A stretch of DNA of 64,000 nt from Clavulina sp. PMI_390 (Eukaryota > Basidiomycota > Agaricomycetes > Cantharellales > Hydnaceae), in NCBI GenBank assembly GCA_015039315.1, contig WIDE01000092.1:56670-120669 (forward strand). The letters run 5' to 3'. A program made the position numbers and the translations under genes. Below are positions 11,201-22,769 of this stretch, piece by piece (positions within the stretch are counted from its first letter, which is position 1; every line of letters starts with the position of its first letter). The notes beneath the pieces are model-generated. The model saw only the letters and a program-made list of their open reading frames with translations, was not told the origin of the DNA and searched no databases.

Positions 11201-14200
11201 GATCCACAATAATCCCACCACAATGAAAGATCACATCATCTCACTGCAAGAAGCACTCCGAAATATCCATTCACTCATGGCAGATATTCGAAAGACAAAA
11301 CTCGAATATCGTGCTCGTGAGAAACATCTGAATGGTCCCAGCACATCTGCCATTTCTTTAAATGGCAAAGCTAAGGGCGTAGCCGGAGCCACTGCTAAGT
11401 CTGGCTCCGGCACGCGCGACGCTGATGACGAGTCTGATGGCGACACAGATTCCGATGATGACGAAGAGGACATGGGTGACCATCTTGGTGGACGCACCAA
11501 AGCAAAGAAGAAAGCTGATGGTCTCAACTTCAACGCTCGACTCCGCCAGGCTCGGATCCTCTTGCACAAAGCACACTTTCTGCTTGGAAATGCCTATTTC
11601 CAGTGTGGAAAGTCTACGGAGGAAGCGGAGGCTTATGCTCTGGCCGATGATGTTCGAAAACGGTTCGTCATGCTGTTTGACGCTTATAACCCCGTTCAGT
11701 TTGATGATGCCCCCCAATGTTTCCTTATCAAGGTTACTTCGGAGTAGCCAGCGAATAGCTTCGCGCGCGATGGAGCTACTCCGCGAGCGTGAGAAAGGCT
11801 CAGAAGCAGCAAAATTCCCAATTCCTACTGCCCAATATCCGGGCGAGGAGCCGCCTCCTGATGACGAGGCGTCAGAGGGTCTTACTGATCCTGATGATGA
11901 GCCCCATGGCGACCCCAGCGATCATTCAGACTCCGAGTGGGGCAGCCAAAACGGGCAAAGAAAGGGGAAAGGGAAAGGGAGTGAAAAGCCGCGAATGGAG
12001 GAGAAAGGGACCAAGGGAAAGGGGAAGGAGTCCGCTGAGACACATGGCCGGAAGATGAAGAAGCCAAAGGAGAATGCAACTGTCGCTTTGGTATGTTTCA
12101 AGTGTGCATAATATCTCTACCTTTGTCCGTGTTGACCCTCTTGCAGTATAAAGCGTCAGCGGATGTCATCACACTGATGAACGAGCAGGCCGAACTATTA
12201 CTCAAGTGGAAGTGCGTCCTTCACAAGTTCTAGTTCCGACTGCAACTAATCAAACTATACCAGAGACATTGTTGTTGGCTTCCTCTCAGAAGAGTGGAAT
12301 GCTCAAGAGGACGGCACTGCCCCTGAAGGCGATGAGTATACACGGTCGCTTGAGGTCCAAGCCAATGCAGAGGGATACCTCAACGGCATGGCTGCCCTCA
12401 TTGCTGACCGTCGCGAGACCATGAATGCCCAGCGGACCCTGCTTGCAGAGATTGAGCATCGCGATCCTAATGCAAAGAAGCGCAAGACCAAAACGTGAGT
12501 GAAGCCTATGTCCACATCACACTCGAGAGTTTACACTAATGCGTCCCTTGGGTCTTTTTGGTATGTATGTTGCAGCGCTGCGCAGGCCGATTTCATCGAT
12601 GAAACTATGGAGGCTGTCTTTGCTGTTCAAAACCCTGACGAAGCGGTGCTTCAAGCGCAGCTAAACCTTGCTCGAAAGGGGCTGCGGGATGCACACACAA
12701 GCAAGCCACTCAGGGTATGGGGAAACGCACCCTGCATCATGCTAAACAGCTAATCTCGCGCTTCTCCAGGGTATCATGTTTGACTTGCGAACGCGTGCCA
12801 AGATGGCTAGAACCAAAGCTGAGCGCGACGCCGCTGCAGATGAGAGCAAACGTATTGGTGCAATTCTCAACTCTCAAGGTCCGCGTCCTTATTATCCATT
12901 CTTATGGACCCTCCTCACAACTTCGTCATCATTGCAGGCGAGCTATTGGAGGAGTTTGAGAATGACATGGCTGCGCTTCGCAAGGCATTCAATGGTCGTG
13001 TCAAGTACGTCGATGCCTTACAAATATCCCGCGATTTACGCCAACAATTCGCTCTGAATCCATCCAGCTACTTCCGCAACCTCCAAGAACTCTCTGATAC
13101 TGTTGGGGACATTGTCCTCGAGCCAGGCATGACGCAAGACCAAGCCCTTGATGTGTCTAACGCTAAAGCGAACCAGCTCCAAGCGACGGTAAAGAAGTCA
13201 ATGTCCAAGCAACGATACCTCAAGTATTTGGGAGATCAGTACAACAAGGAGGGCGAGGAAACTATCGACGATGACGACAAGTGTTGCATCTTGTGTAAAT
13301 GCGAGTTTGAGAAGGTGAGGCATTTCTCCTTTTGATTTATTTTGTTGATATTGACAGATTCTCCCATGGTTTTCAGGGTTACGTTACCGAATGTGCTCAT
13401 GTGTTCTGCCAGGTTTGTTGACGGCTAAACTCTATCTAACTGCTATTCATGCTTCAAATAGTCTTGCCTCTCAGCTTGGATGAAGAAGAAGCCCGAAGGG
13501 AAGGCCTGTCCAGTCTGCCGGTTCGTCGTTTCTGCGTAGCTCGACGATACATCAACTAAAAAGATATCCTCAGTGAGGAGCTGAACCCCAAATCTATGCA
13601 CCGCATCTCATTCAAGGGTGCTCCAACGGCTGATCCAATTACCGTTGATGACCTCCTACCTGCTCAACGGACCCAACTACATTATAACTCCATTGACGAC
13701 GACATCCTTCAAAGCATCAAGCTCCGTGACTCTCTCGGGCGTTTCGGTTCCAAAATCCAAACCCTCATCCAACATCTACTTTACATCCAGGACCACAGTC
13801 CCGGCACGAAAAGCATCGTGTTCTCGGCATGGAGTGATTCGTTGACAATCGTTGGGCACGCCCTGGATATCAACGGCTTGAAATATTTGAGAAACGATGG
13901 CCCCAAGGCCAGAGGGAAGGTTAACCCTGTGCAGCAATTCCAGACTGATCCCCAGTATCAAATCCTACTGCTTCACGGGTGCGTAAAGTGGCATCGATGG
14001 GCACCTCGATTGATACTGATGACATGTTCCCAAAAGAGAGAGGGATAATGCAGGACTCAACGTTACGGCTGCTCGCAATGTATTCCTCCTCGAACCTGTC
14101 GTGAACCATTCTTTTGAAGTGCAAGGTTCGCTGATTTTCACAATAGCGCTTCAGCAAGCATTTTGGGTTGAACATATTTCTTCTCCTATGATTAGCTCTT

Positions 14201-14624
14201 GCACGTGTGGATCGCCTGGGTAGTCAAGACTCAAATGTCTACTGTTACTACGCCGAAGAGACAGTCGAGAAGAATATTCTCGACCTGGCGCATCGACGGG
14301 GGAACTCACTGTATGCATCCCACCCTGTGGAACTGGATACTGACGTCGCTGGTGCACGAATGGAGTCAACAGCTGGAGTCAAAGGAAAGGCTGCCAAGGG
14401 CGATTTTGTTGCAAGGTGAGTGCTCGCCATTTGGCTGCAAGGCCTGCTTCTGACGAGCTTACAAACTTGTCATTAGTACGGAGGACATGCTGGAGATCAT
14501 GTTCCCTGAGGCAGATAACCCTGCGACAGCCTCTACAAGTGACGAGATTGGCGGCATTCAAGATGTAGAAATGGAAGATGGCGATTCTCAACCCCGCGCT
14601 GGACCGTCGAGGCTGGGAGGGTAG
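8273..14624 (+). CDS. IRC20: SNF2-family ATPase with RING finger, IRC20/SHPRH type (putative E3 ubiquitin ligase)
   Basis: A large nuclear SWI/SNF2 ATPase with a RING domain set between the two helicase halves, as in yeast Irc20 and vertebrate SHPRH. These act in recombination control and PCNA/SUMO-linked ubiquitylation. Visible in order: a unique N-terminus from the ATG 8273; ATP-binding motif AETMGLGKT (about 9536-9562); motif Ia LIVTPLSLLPQW (about 9776); the Walker B region VVMDE|VQQVGGG split by an intron (about 10257-10355); motif III VSGTPAKTGLKDLL (about 10400); an acidic/coiled-coil insertion (11400-12110); the RING CCILCKCEF..GYVTECAHVFCQSCLSAW..CPVCR (13284-13520); and the helicase C-domain SIVFSAWSDSL...GLNVTAARNVFLLEP..DRLGS (13810-14230). 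The Walker B form DEVQ matches Irc20 rather than a DEAH box. The protein ends RAGPSRLGG at 14624. RPT1 starts 181 nt downstream on the same strand. Confidence 0.92.
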
Positions 14625-14805
14625 GCCACAGCATCATTCTCGGGTTCCTAGCGGAATATGGAGCCTTTTGAGTAATTAGATCGTTATATGTACTCCAGAA
14701 TAATCGTTTCTCAGTTGTAGCATGTGCCTAAATGTATATGCCATTGTTTGTGCCCACCAAACACACTGCCACAGCGTACGCGTCCACCTTAGAGCTGCAT
14801 TAGAC

Positions 14806-16805
14806 ATGCCACCAAAAGCGTAAGTTCCGTTCAGCGCGCTCTTCCTCGGATATTCTGATGTATGTTATATAGTGACTGGGAGAAATGTGAATAATCTAAC
14901 CCCTGATGGTCTGTATCATGGCGCTGACAGAGGCTTCCATATGTAGACGAGAAGCGAGTGGATAAGAAGGAAGATGATAAGATTGTTGGTGAGTTATATA
15001 GCCCTATACTATACTCACTCAACTGAGTCGTTCTCGAATAGCCCTTGATGACTCGGACATCCAAATCCTCAAGACCTATGTGAGATATATTAGTATTCCT
15101 TTCCGATTTGATTCTTGACATTGTCTTGACCAGGGTCAAGGCCCCTACGCCTCAGAGCTAAAGAAAATCGAGAATGATATCAAGGATATTCAGAAACGGG
15201 TTAATGAGAAGATGGGTCCGTAGCTTTCGCAATTCTCAACGATCGGCCATGACCTCTTTCTTATTCAACTACTTCTCTCCAGGTGTGAAGGAGTCCGAAA
15301 CAGGCTTAGCGCCACCGAATCTATGGGACATTCCCGCGGACCGGCAACGAATGCAAGAGGAGCATGCTTTGCAAGTTGCGCGATGCACCAAGATTATCCG
15401 CATGGACCCAGAGAAGGCCGCCAAAGCCGCTGCTATGAATCGACCTGGAGCGGAGCAAGGGCAAAAGGGCGCAGACGAACAGGACCAATATGTCATCAAC
15501 ATTAAGCAAATCGCAAAATTTGTTGTTGGCTTGGGTGAACGGGTAGCACCGACTGATGTCGAAGAAGGCATGCGAGTAGGGTTCGTCACTTTCGACCTCA
15601 AAAACAACCTATTACTCTCTACTGACTGCTATCTCCCTCGTTAATTTGTCCATATGGTTTAGCGTCGACCGGAACAAATACCAAATTCAAATCCCCCTCC
15701 CTCCAAAGATCGATCCCTCTGTCACGATGATGCAGGTAGAAGAGAAGCCAGATATCACTTATTCTGACGTTGGAGGGTGTAAAGAGCAGATTGAGAAGCT
15801 CAGGGAAGTGGTTGAGACCCCATTACTTTCAGTATGTGCATCATTCTTTCGCTTCCTCTCACCTCTGACGTGTTGCGCGCTGCAGCCTGAGCGTTTTGTC
15901 GCCCTCGGGATTGACCCACCTAAGGGCGTCATGTTGTATGGTCCTCCGGGAACTGGGAAAACGCTATGTGCCCGTGCTGTCGCTAATCGTACGGATGCCA
16001 CCTTTATCCGAGTCATTGGGTCTGAGCTGGTGCAGAAGTATGTTGGTGAAGGAGCTCGTATGGTGCGAGAGCTTTTCGAGATGGCGCGAGGGAAGAAGGC
16101 ATGCATTATTTTCTTTGACGAAGTGGATGCCATTGGCGGAGCGCGGTTCGATGATGGTGCAGGCGGGGATAACGAGGTTCAACGGACTATGTTGGAGTTG
16201 ATCAACCAGCTGGACGGTTTCGACCCCAGAGGGAATATCAAGGTCATCATGGCAACGAACCGGTACGTTTTCTTTTACTTCTGCTTTGTCATTACCGGCT
16301 CTGATAACCTCGTCTATCGCTACTGCCCCGTTAGACCTGATACCCTCGATCCTGCTCTACTCCGTCCAGGGAGAATCGACCGTCGTGTGGAGTTCGCCCT
16401 GCCGGATAATGAAGGGCGGGCACATATCTTACGCATTCACGCTCGTAGCATGAGTGTCGAGCGCGATATCCGATTCGACCTCATCGCTCGTTTGTGTCCA
16501 AACACAACTGGTGCTGAATTGAAGAGTGTGGCTACCGAGGTGCGTTCTTTTCCCCTGTTCCCATTGTTATTATGTAGCCTATTCTCACATGCCCTCTCGT
16601 ATCTAGGCAGGAATGTTCGCCATTCGCGCGCGAAGGAAAGTGGCAACAGAACGCGATTTCCTCGATGCTGTGGAGAAGGTCGTTCGCCAAGGGACGAAAT
16701 TCTCATCTACGTACGTTTCCCGTCACTTTTTCAAGAAAAGCTATTGCTGACTCCTTTCCTCGCGGAACGGCTGATTATAGACCGCTGTACCAAGTATACA
16801 ATTAA
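14806..16805 (+). CDS. RPT1: 26S proteasome regulatory particle ATPase Rpt1
   Basis: An AAA+ ATPase of the proteasome base that unfolds and feeds ubiquitylated substrates into the 20S core. The start [20 protein letters not shown] is built from three short exons at the 5' end, and matches the Rpt1/PSMC2 N-terminus. An OB-type region ([19 protein letters not shown]) is followed by the AAA domain. Walker A GPPGTGKT lies at 15940-15963 and Walker [13 protein letters not shown] at about 16105-16140. The pore and second-region motifs [14 protein letters not shown] and [14 protein letters not shown] are also visible. The final exon gives FSSTPLYQVYN and ends at the TAA 16803-16805. This is the usual Rpt1 ending and not the HbYX tail of Rpt2, Rpt3 and Rpt5. 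Length and motifs fit an intact gene. Confidence 0.96.
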
Positions 16806-17373
16806 TTGTTGTTGGATCCTGATTTATTCTACTTTCCTGCATTTACGACTCAGACTACACCGTTGAGATGTGATCTTTGAGTGGTTGGAAGAAATTGACT
16901 ATCAATACGGAGGACGAATTGAAGGAGGGAATGCAATTTGGCTTGTAAGGTAGAATTGAAAGTGCATGGTGCATCAAGAGTTCACTGAGCTCCCCAGTAA
17001 CCCTCTATTAATCCCAACGGCTCCACAGGCTGATAAAAGCAATCAGGGAGACCGTGTTAGGGACAATTGGGCAAGCACTGGTGGGGTTGGTGCTCGATCG
17101 TTTCCGCAATGTTCCACTCGCCACCCGCCTCGTGAGGAACCATGGTGGCGAAAGATCGTGATGCTCGTAAAGGGAAGATCTCTGGACTCACAAGGCGCCT
17201 ACCCTCAAGCGCTAACACCACGATAGTTCTCAGAGCACTCTGTGTCCAGCTCGAGCGATGGCGGCTGAGTAAGGCGTTGAGCATGGAAGCTGCTTCTGTA
17301 CGGAAGCCCGGATGAGCAGCCTTCCCCGGTATATCGTTGTATCTATCGTTGAGGAGGGAAATTAACGATTTAA
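16806..17373. other. Convergent intergenic region between RPT1 and the F-box gene
   Basis: About 570 bases where two genes converge. The left part is the 3' untranslated region of RPT1. On the minus strand an open frame continues from 17437 to 17057 in another phase than the F-box protein, with protein-like composition (SLISLLNDRYND.., ALRTIVVLALEG). It could be the true C-terminal part of the F-box gene if that gene has a further intron or a second frame error. No RNA gene or repeat is evident. Confidence 0.4.
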
Positions 17374-18443
17374 TTATGAATCCGAAGTTGCAATATCTTG
17401 AGGTTTGGGGGTAACGAGAGTAAGGAGGAGAATACAAATGGATAGCTCATCAACGAGGTATTCAGCCTGGCCCATTGCTTGCGATGGCCGATAGTCATCG
17501 CAGCCCACATGGATAGTCAGATGCTCGAGCGCGGGGTATACGGAGCTTAATCTTTGTAGTAGCTCGGAAGAGCTTTGATGTTCAACCTCTGTGATGGAGA
17601 AGCAGAAAGTGGCTCGGCACAAGACTGGGAATGAGACGCTTCGAGGTATGGCAGCCGTCTCCGATGCTCTCAGGAGAGCATCGATAAGCAGGTTCGACGT
17701 ATTCCACCATTTACAGAGCCAAGGAGCGTCTAATAAATGGACGGCATGAATAAGCGCGTTGAAGTGCGTCACAGTCGCGAGTAGAATAGGGTCGCGGGTA
17801 GCTAGGAGGCGGAGCTTTGGAAGGTTAGGTAATTCCATCCCGGAGTCATCATGAGGAGGAGACGCGGCTCGATCAATCATAAGATGCGTGAGTGTTTTTT
17901 TCCACGCGACGCACACAGAGATGCTCTGCCATGGCACACCAATGACTGAGTGAATGAGGAGCATTTGTATGAGGCATGCTTCAAAAGCTCGAAGAAATGA
18001 GGTAAGGACTACTTCAGGGATTTTCGTAGTCGACTCTCGTGTCCTAGAGCACAGAATGCGGAGGCATCTGAGGGCCTTGAAGAGGGGGCCAGCGTCTCGG
18101 ACACTTCGGAGCAGCTCTGAGGTCTTGTTATAATCAGGAGCTCCATTTAGAGGGAGGGTCTGAACGTTCCAGTGAATCGAAATCCTTCTCACATATTGTG
18201 CGCAGTGAGGACGATCGATCAGCATGAACCGGAAAAACGTGTTAAGCGACGCAGATGGGGTTCCCCATCCCCAAAAGACACCCCACGCCAGATGAGGGGC
18301 CGGGCTTCATGGTAGAAACCATAGGAGACCTGAGCATACGCTCTCAGATCGGCCTTATTAAGATACTTAACAATTTCTCCGTGGATTTCTGGTAAAATTA
18401 TGCGCGTGAGTTCCACAAGCGGCACAGCTTCAAGCTGGGCCAT
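17374..18443 (-). pseudogene. F-box-like protein with an apparent one-base frameshift
   Basis: F-box proteins connect substrates to SCF ubiquitin ligases. From the ATG at 18443 the N-terminus carries a convincing F-box (ILPEIHGEIVKYLNKADLRAYAQVSYGFYHEARPLIWR written in pieces: PEIHGEIVKYLNK, then AQVSYGFYHEARPLIW). After WRGVSF this frame soon stops. The continuation (LNTFFRFMLIDRPHCAQYVRR...) is open in the next frame for more than 280 residues to the TAA at 17374-17376, with no room for an intron at the switch. The change falls at about 18250-18280, beside a TTTT-GGGG run on the minus strand, so one base seems to be missing. The downstream part is a leucine-rich helical region of the kind found in basidiomycete F-box proteins. 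Either it is a recent pseudogene or the run was misread. The 155 nt to SAM37 form a divergent promoter. Confidence 0.65.
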
Positions 18444-18598
18444 CTGAGGATCCTGATGAGGGGTAATATCTCAGAAGCATATCAAAAGCACGGCCACAGG
18501 TGCAGGTATTCATAAGTTCACTGACATCAGATCGGAGGTTGGCGAATCGTGGGCACACCGTATTTGTCGGTCAAATACAAAACAATAGAGACATCTTG

Positions 18599-20156
18599 AT
18601 GTCCACAACACCTCCAACCAGCTCTGGTCTTCCGCGGTTGGAGATTCACGTGTGGCCGGCCCAATGGGACCTCGCTTCATTTGACACTGAATGCCTGTCC
18701 GCCATCCTCTATCTTCAGTTCGCCTTCCCAGGGCGATTCACCATTGTAGAGGAATGCAATCCTGACTTGTCACCTAGTGGTGAGTTGAAGGGCCGCTGGT
18801 TAGGATAGGGTGTGGCTAATGATACTGTACACTGTTAAACAGGCCAGCTCCCATACCTCACGCACGCCGAACAGACAGTTGCTCCACTCACATCTATCAT
18901 TTCCTACCTCTCATCGCTCACACCAGAGAGCATATATTCAAACCTTGAGGAAGAACCGTTTGAAATTGTCCCGTCACTCGATGGATCACTCTCCTCCGCC
19001 GACAAGCAGCAGGTTATGGTTTGGAGAGAGTTTGTAGGAGCGAAAGTTGGTGACTTGGTAGTAAGTGTCGGTCTGACTGTATCAACCCTCTCACGCACGT
19101 TCAAATTGGATAACCTAACATATATTGCTGGCTATCGCATAGGCTCATTCGTTCTATGCGTTCTGGCCAAACTACAGCACAATGATGCAACCGCTCCTGG
19201 TTTCTGTTCTTCCCTTCCCACAAAAGTTCTACGTCCCAGACCGCCTCCGTTCCGCTTACAAACCACGTCTAGATGCAGGCACATACTGGGAAGAGGAAGA
19301 AGAAGAGACCGAAGACGAGCGTAAGCGCTTGAGTGCAGAAACGACTGCGGGCAAGTGGGCAAGCATTCTGAAACCAAAACAGGCCTTCCGCCGCGCGCTT
19401 GGGAAGTCAAGGGTACGCTTTCAATCATCCCATGACTCTAATATCGTAATGTGCTTAGACCAATTTTAGACCCTGGAAAAGGCTAGAGAGACCTTTGACC
19501 TTTTGACGCGCCTCTTAGGAGAACAGACACTCTTCTTCGGTGACCGGTCAGTAATTTTACGCTAGAATCTTAGTAAAACACCTTTCCCATACTCACCAGT
19601 ATGCAACAACTTTCCTCTGCTCAGCCCGTCGACGCTTGACATCATCTTAGCGGCACATATTCTCCCGGTTCTACGGGCACCCCTTCCTGATCCCTTTTTA
19701 AAGACTCTCCTCCTCGAGTCATATTCTCACCTTGTCTCTCACGCTTGTCATATCTCTGCAATTGCCTTCCCCTCGAATCTGGGCGGGACAGAGAAGGCAG
19801 AATCATCACGCATCCGACCTGCCCCGCTCGTGCGTCAAGCACCTACTCTTGATTTCGCAGCGACACTATACAGCATCCCCTCCTCACTACAAAAAGTTTT
19901 CCTCGCGCAAATGCGAGGCACAATGAAGAGTGTGCGGAATCAGGTGCCAGAAACGGCGCAAGAGCGGCAGCTAAGGATTGGGAGGTGGATGTGGGGTAGC
20001 TTCTCGCTGATCGGACTGGTGACGTACATGCTCGCGACGGGAATCGTGGTGATCGATTTTGGATCAGGGGCCAATGAAGAGCCAGGAGCAGCTTCAGCCA
20101 TGGCCAGCAGGGACGAAGACAAGGCTGAGATAGCTGCTGTAACTGTTGAAACATAG
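18599..20156 (+). CDS. SAM37: Mitochondrial outer-membrane SAM complex subunit, Sam37/metaxin type
   Basis: Metaxin/Sam37 helps insert beta-barrel proteins into the mitochondrial outer membrane as part of the sorting and assembly machinery. The ATG at 18599 gives MSTTPPTSSGLPRLEIHVWP. The thioredoxin/GST-like N-domain LEIHVWPAQWDLASFDTECL is typical of the family. It continues with GQLPYLTHAEQTVAP and a helical GST-C-like part in which AHSFYAFWPNYSTMMQPL and EQTLFFGDRPSTLDIILAAHILPVL (read in two parts) match metaxins. A single hydrophobic segment near the C-terminus (about 20000-20055, MWGSFSLIGLVTYMLATGIV) is a plausible outer-membrane anchor. There are several short introns. The following AP-endonuclease gene starts 284 nt later on the same strand. 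Confidence 0.88.
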
Positions 20157-20440
20157 TTTATCGTGAGCCCCCAATCTGCTCCCACATTCGGTTTGGATTA
20201 TTTCGCCCCTTCGTTCATGGTCCTTTATGATGCATCTGTTGTCATTCACAAGTGGAAGAGGGGTGTGACTGTCGAATTGGGTGACAGAGCGTGTCGGTCA
20301 TATTGTCGATCCCTGTTTGTATGCACTCACGTCTCCACATTTGGTCAATTACCAATCGAAATCTCTTTCGCTCCTCATCTCGTTTTGTGACCTCGATATT
20401 GTATCGCCTTAACAACCCTTCAAGACTAAGCTTCCACACC

Positions 20441-22177
20441 ATGCCCCCCAAACGCAAGCTTGTGGACACCGTCGACGTCGACGGTGAGCAATCATCCGAC
20501 CTTTCGAGCGCCCCCGAAGTCCGCAGTCCGTCCAAGAAAAAGAAAGGAGCGACGACTGCCGCATCGCCTGCGGCGAAACGAGGGAGGCCTTCCGCTGTCA
20601 AATCGAAGGACTCCACAGCAGACGTCACCGCGGCCGCAGATGCCAAGGCTGCCGCTGCTGTCGACGCAGGCACGAAGAAGAATGAGACCACCGCTGGATC
20701 TGCGATGCCCAACAATAAAACGATGCCCGAGTCGCTCAGCTATGAGCGGTCGAAGGAAGGAGCCATCAGGGTGTGCGCGTGGAACGTATGTGAGTCTTCG
20801 GTCATGATTCGGGAAGCCAACTCATTCCTCCACCTTTGCTGACTAATCATCCTTTGACTATACGGAATAAAAGGCGGACTTACTTCGTCGCAGAAGAAGG
20901 GCTTTAAGACCTATGTGGGCGCAGAGGATCCAGATATTCTCATCTTGACAGAGACAAAGGTATGCCAGGACTCGCTACCTCGCTGGTTCTCTTCTCCCCC
21001 ACGAACAGGCTCATAAACCCCCCTTCGACCTTTAATGACATTATCCCTGATTGATAACCATCTCACTTTAGTTGAGTAATCGCCCGCTCGATCCATACCT
21101 CACAAGTCGCTACTCCCACCAATACTGGAGCGACGCGGTTCAAGGCCACGGTTAGTGCTCGCACATGTAGTGATCTCGACCTCGGCTTCTAAACCATAAC
21201 TATTATTTCGGGTGCAATCACAGGCGGCACCTCCATTCTGTCGAAACTCCCCGTGATTCGCGCCACATACTCCCTCCCAGGGCACGAGGATCCCTCCGAA
21301 GTAGCTGGGCGTCTCGTTACGCTTGAATTTGAGAAGCTTTTCCTCGTGGGGACATATGTACCCAATGCAGGACAAGGGCTCAAGGTTGGCATGGCGTTGT
21401 ACAAACTCCTGCGGCCTATCCACGAGGGCTAACATGACTTAAATGATGCTCTAGTTCATGGACCGCAAAAAGGCGTGGAACGTGGCATTTGAGCAGTACA
21501 TCCGTACCCTCGACGCTCAAAAGCCTGTCATTTGGGCGGGAGATCTCAATGTAGTACCCACGGCTCTTGGTTCGTAATCCCATTCAATTCTTCTTCTAGA
21601 GGTGGTGATCGCTCTTTATTGGGATGATTTCTGTTTTAATCTTACCTCTTCCCCTACATTTCGTGACAGATATCAAGCGTCCTAAAGAGAACTACAACAA
21701 ATCAGCTGGCTATACCCAGATTGAGATCGACGGCTTCAATCGTATCCTCAACCCCACGCCGACCGCTAGCACCAGTACTACACCATCTGCAAGCGCTGAA
21801 AAGCTCGTTGACGTCTGGAGACATCTTCACCCTACTGATCCACACTACTCCTACTTCTCGTATCGATTCAACTGTCGTATGAAGGGGATTGGGTGGAGGT
21901 TGGATTTTTGTATGTGGGCCCCTTTATTTCCTGCTTCTAATCTGCTCCCTCATGCTTTCGCTCACATCTGACACTGTTATTCTATAGTCATCCTGAGCAA
22001 ACGCTTGATGCCTAAAGTCCAAGCGTGTGAAATCAGGTTTGTCTTTAGTCTCATCATGGAGACTCAGCTAGCTCACTCACTGTCCTGAATCCCAAACACG
22101 ATCCTTGGCTCAGACATGAGGCTTATGGTGCATCAGATCATCTTCCTATAATCCTCGATATCGAAGGACCGTTATGA
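20441..22177 (+). CDS. AP endonuclease, exonuclease III/APE1 type
   Basis: A Mg2+-dependent endonuclease that cuts DNA at abasic sites in base-excision repair. The N-terminal ~100 residues from the ATG 20441 (MPPKRKLVD) are basic and Ala/Lys-rich with nuclear-localisation-like runs (SKKKKG, AAKRGRP). The catalytic domain then follows over about seven exons: WNVCGLTSSQKKGF (spliced at about 20790/20873), PDILILTETK with the metal-binding Glu, GGTSILSK, GTYVPNAGQGLK with the catalytic Tyr, VIWAGDLNVVP with the Asp-Asn pair, WRLDFFILSKRL, and the terminal SDHLPIILDIEGPL with the catalytic His, ending at the TGA 22175-22177. The third position of the WNVxG motif is Cys where human APE1 has Asp70 and many bacteria Asn. 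The family assignment is certain; whether it is a mainly nuclear or mitochondrial enzyme is not visible. Confidence 0.94.
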
Positions 22178-22769
22178 GAGGCTCGAGGATAGTGGCTATA
22201 TTGTGGAGCATTGCCTCGTTCTGGCTTCGCCTGGAGATGTTGTACGCGATCTATATAGCAAAACTCGATCGGATCTGTAATATTACTCATTATAGCACGA
22301 ATAATCAATCATCTTGAGCTCACCTTATTCACTTGGTCATCTTTCTGAAAGGTCGTATGAAGCTCGCGCTCTATCTCAGCCTGGGACATTCGGAGGTCTG
22401 TCTTGGACCTCCATCAATTTCTACGACTGATTTTGGTGCTAAATCTTCAATAAAGCAAGAAGAGAAACGCTACATATGCGCCTAGTCAAATCGGATCATC
22501 ACTGATATATACACCTTCACCTGCCTACACATTAAATACATCCCAGAGAGTTGTTCGCAACTTGCAACTACAGCACCTTCCAGCAAAGTTACGGTAAAAG
22601 GACTTATAAGAACTCGGTGGGCCCATTGGATCGTAATCGCTTAAGAGGAAATTCACGGGTAGGAGTCTGTGATGCGATTGCAAGGGATTCTCGACGGATC
22701 CATTCTTCGACCAGCTGCTCAAGTTGGTGGCGCAGCCCTCGACACAAACAAAGGTCGCGGTTGCTCGGA
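22178..22769. other. Intergenic: 3' end of AP endonuclease gene and promoter of GAA1
   Basis: About 590 bases without a credible exon. An open frame runs into the GAA1 start from 22551, but the residues before MPGDEWAKAQ do not resemble the GAA1 N-terminus, so it is taken as leader sequence. There is an AT-rich stretch at about 22265-22310 and no repeat or RNA gene that I can see. Confidence 0.45.
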
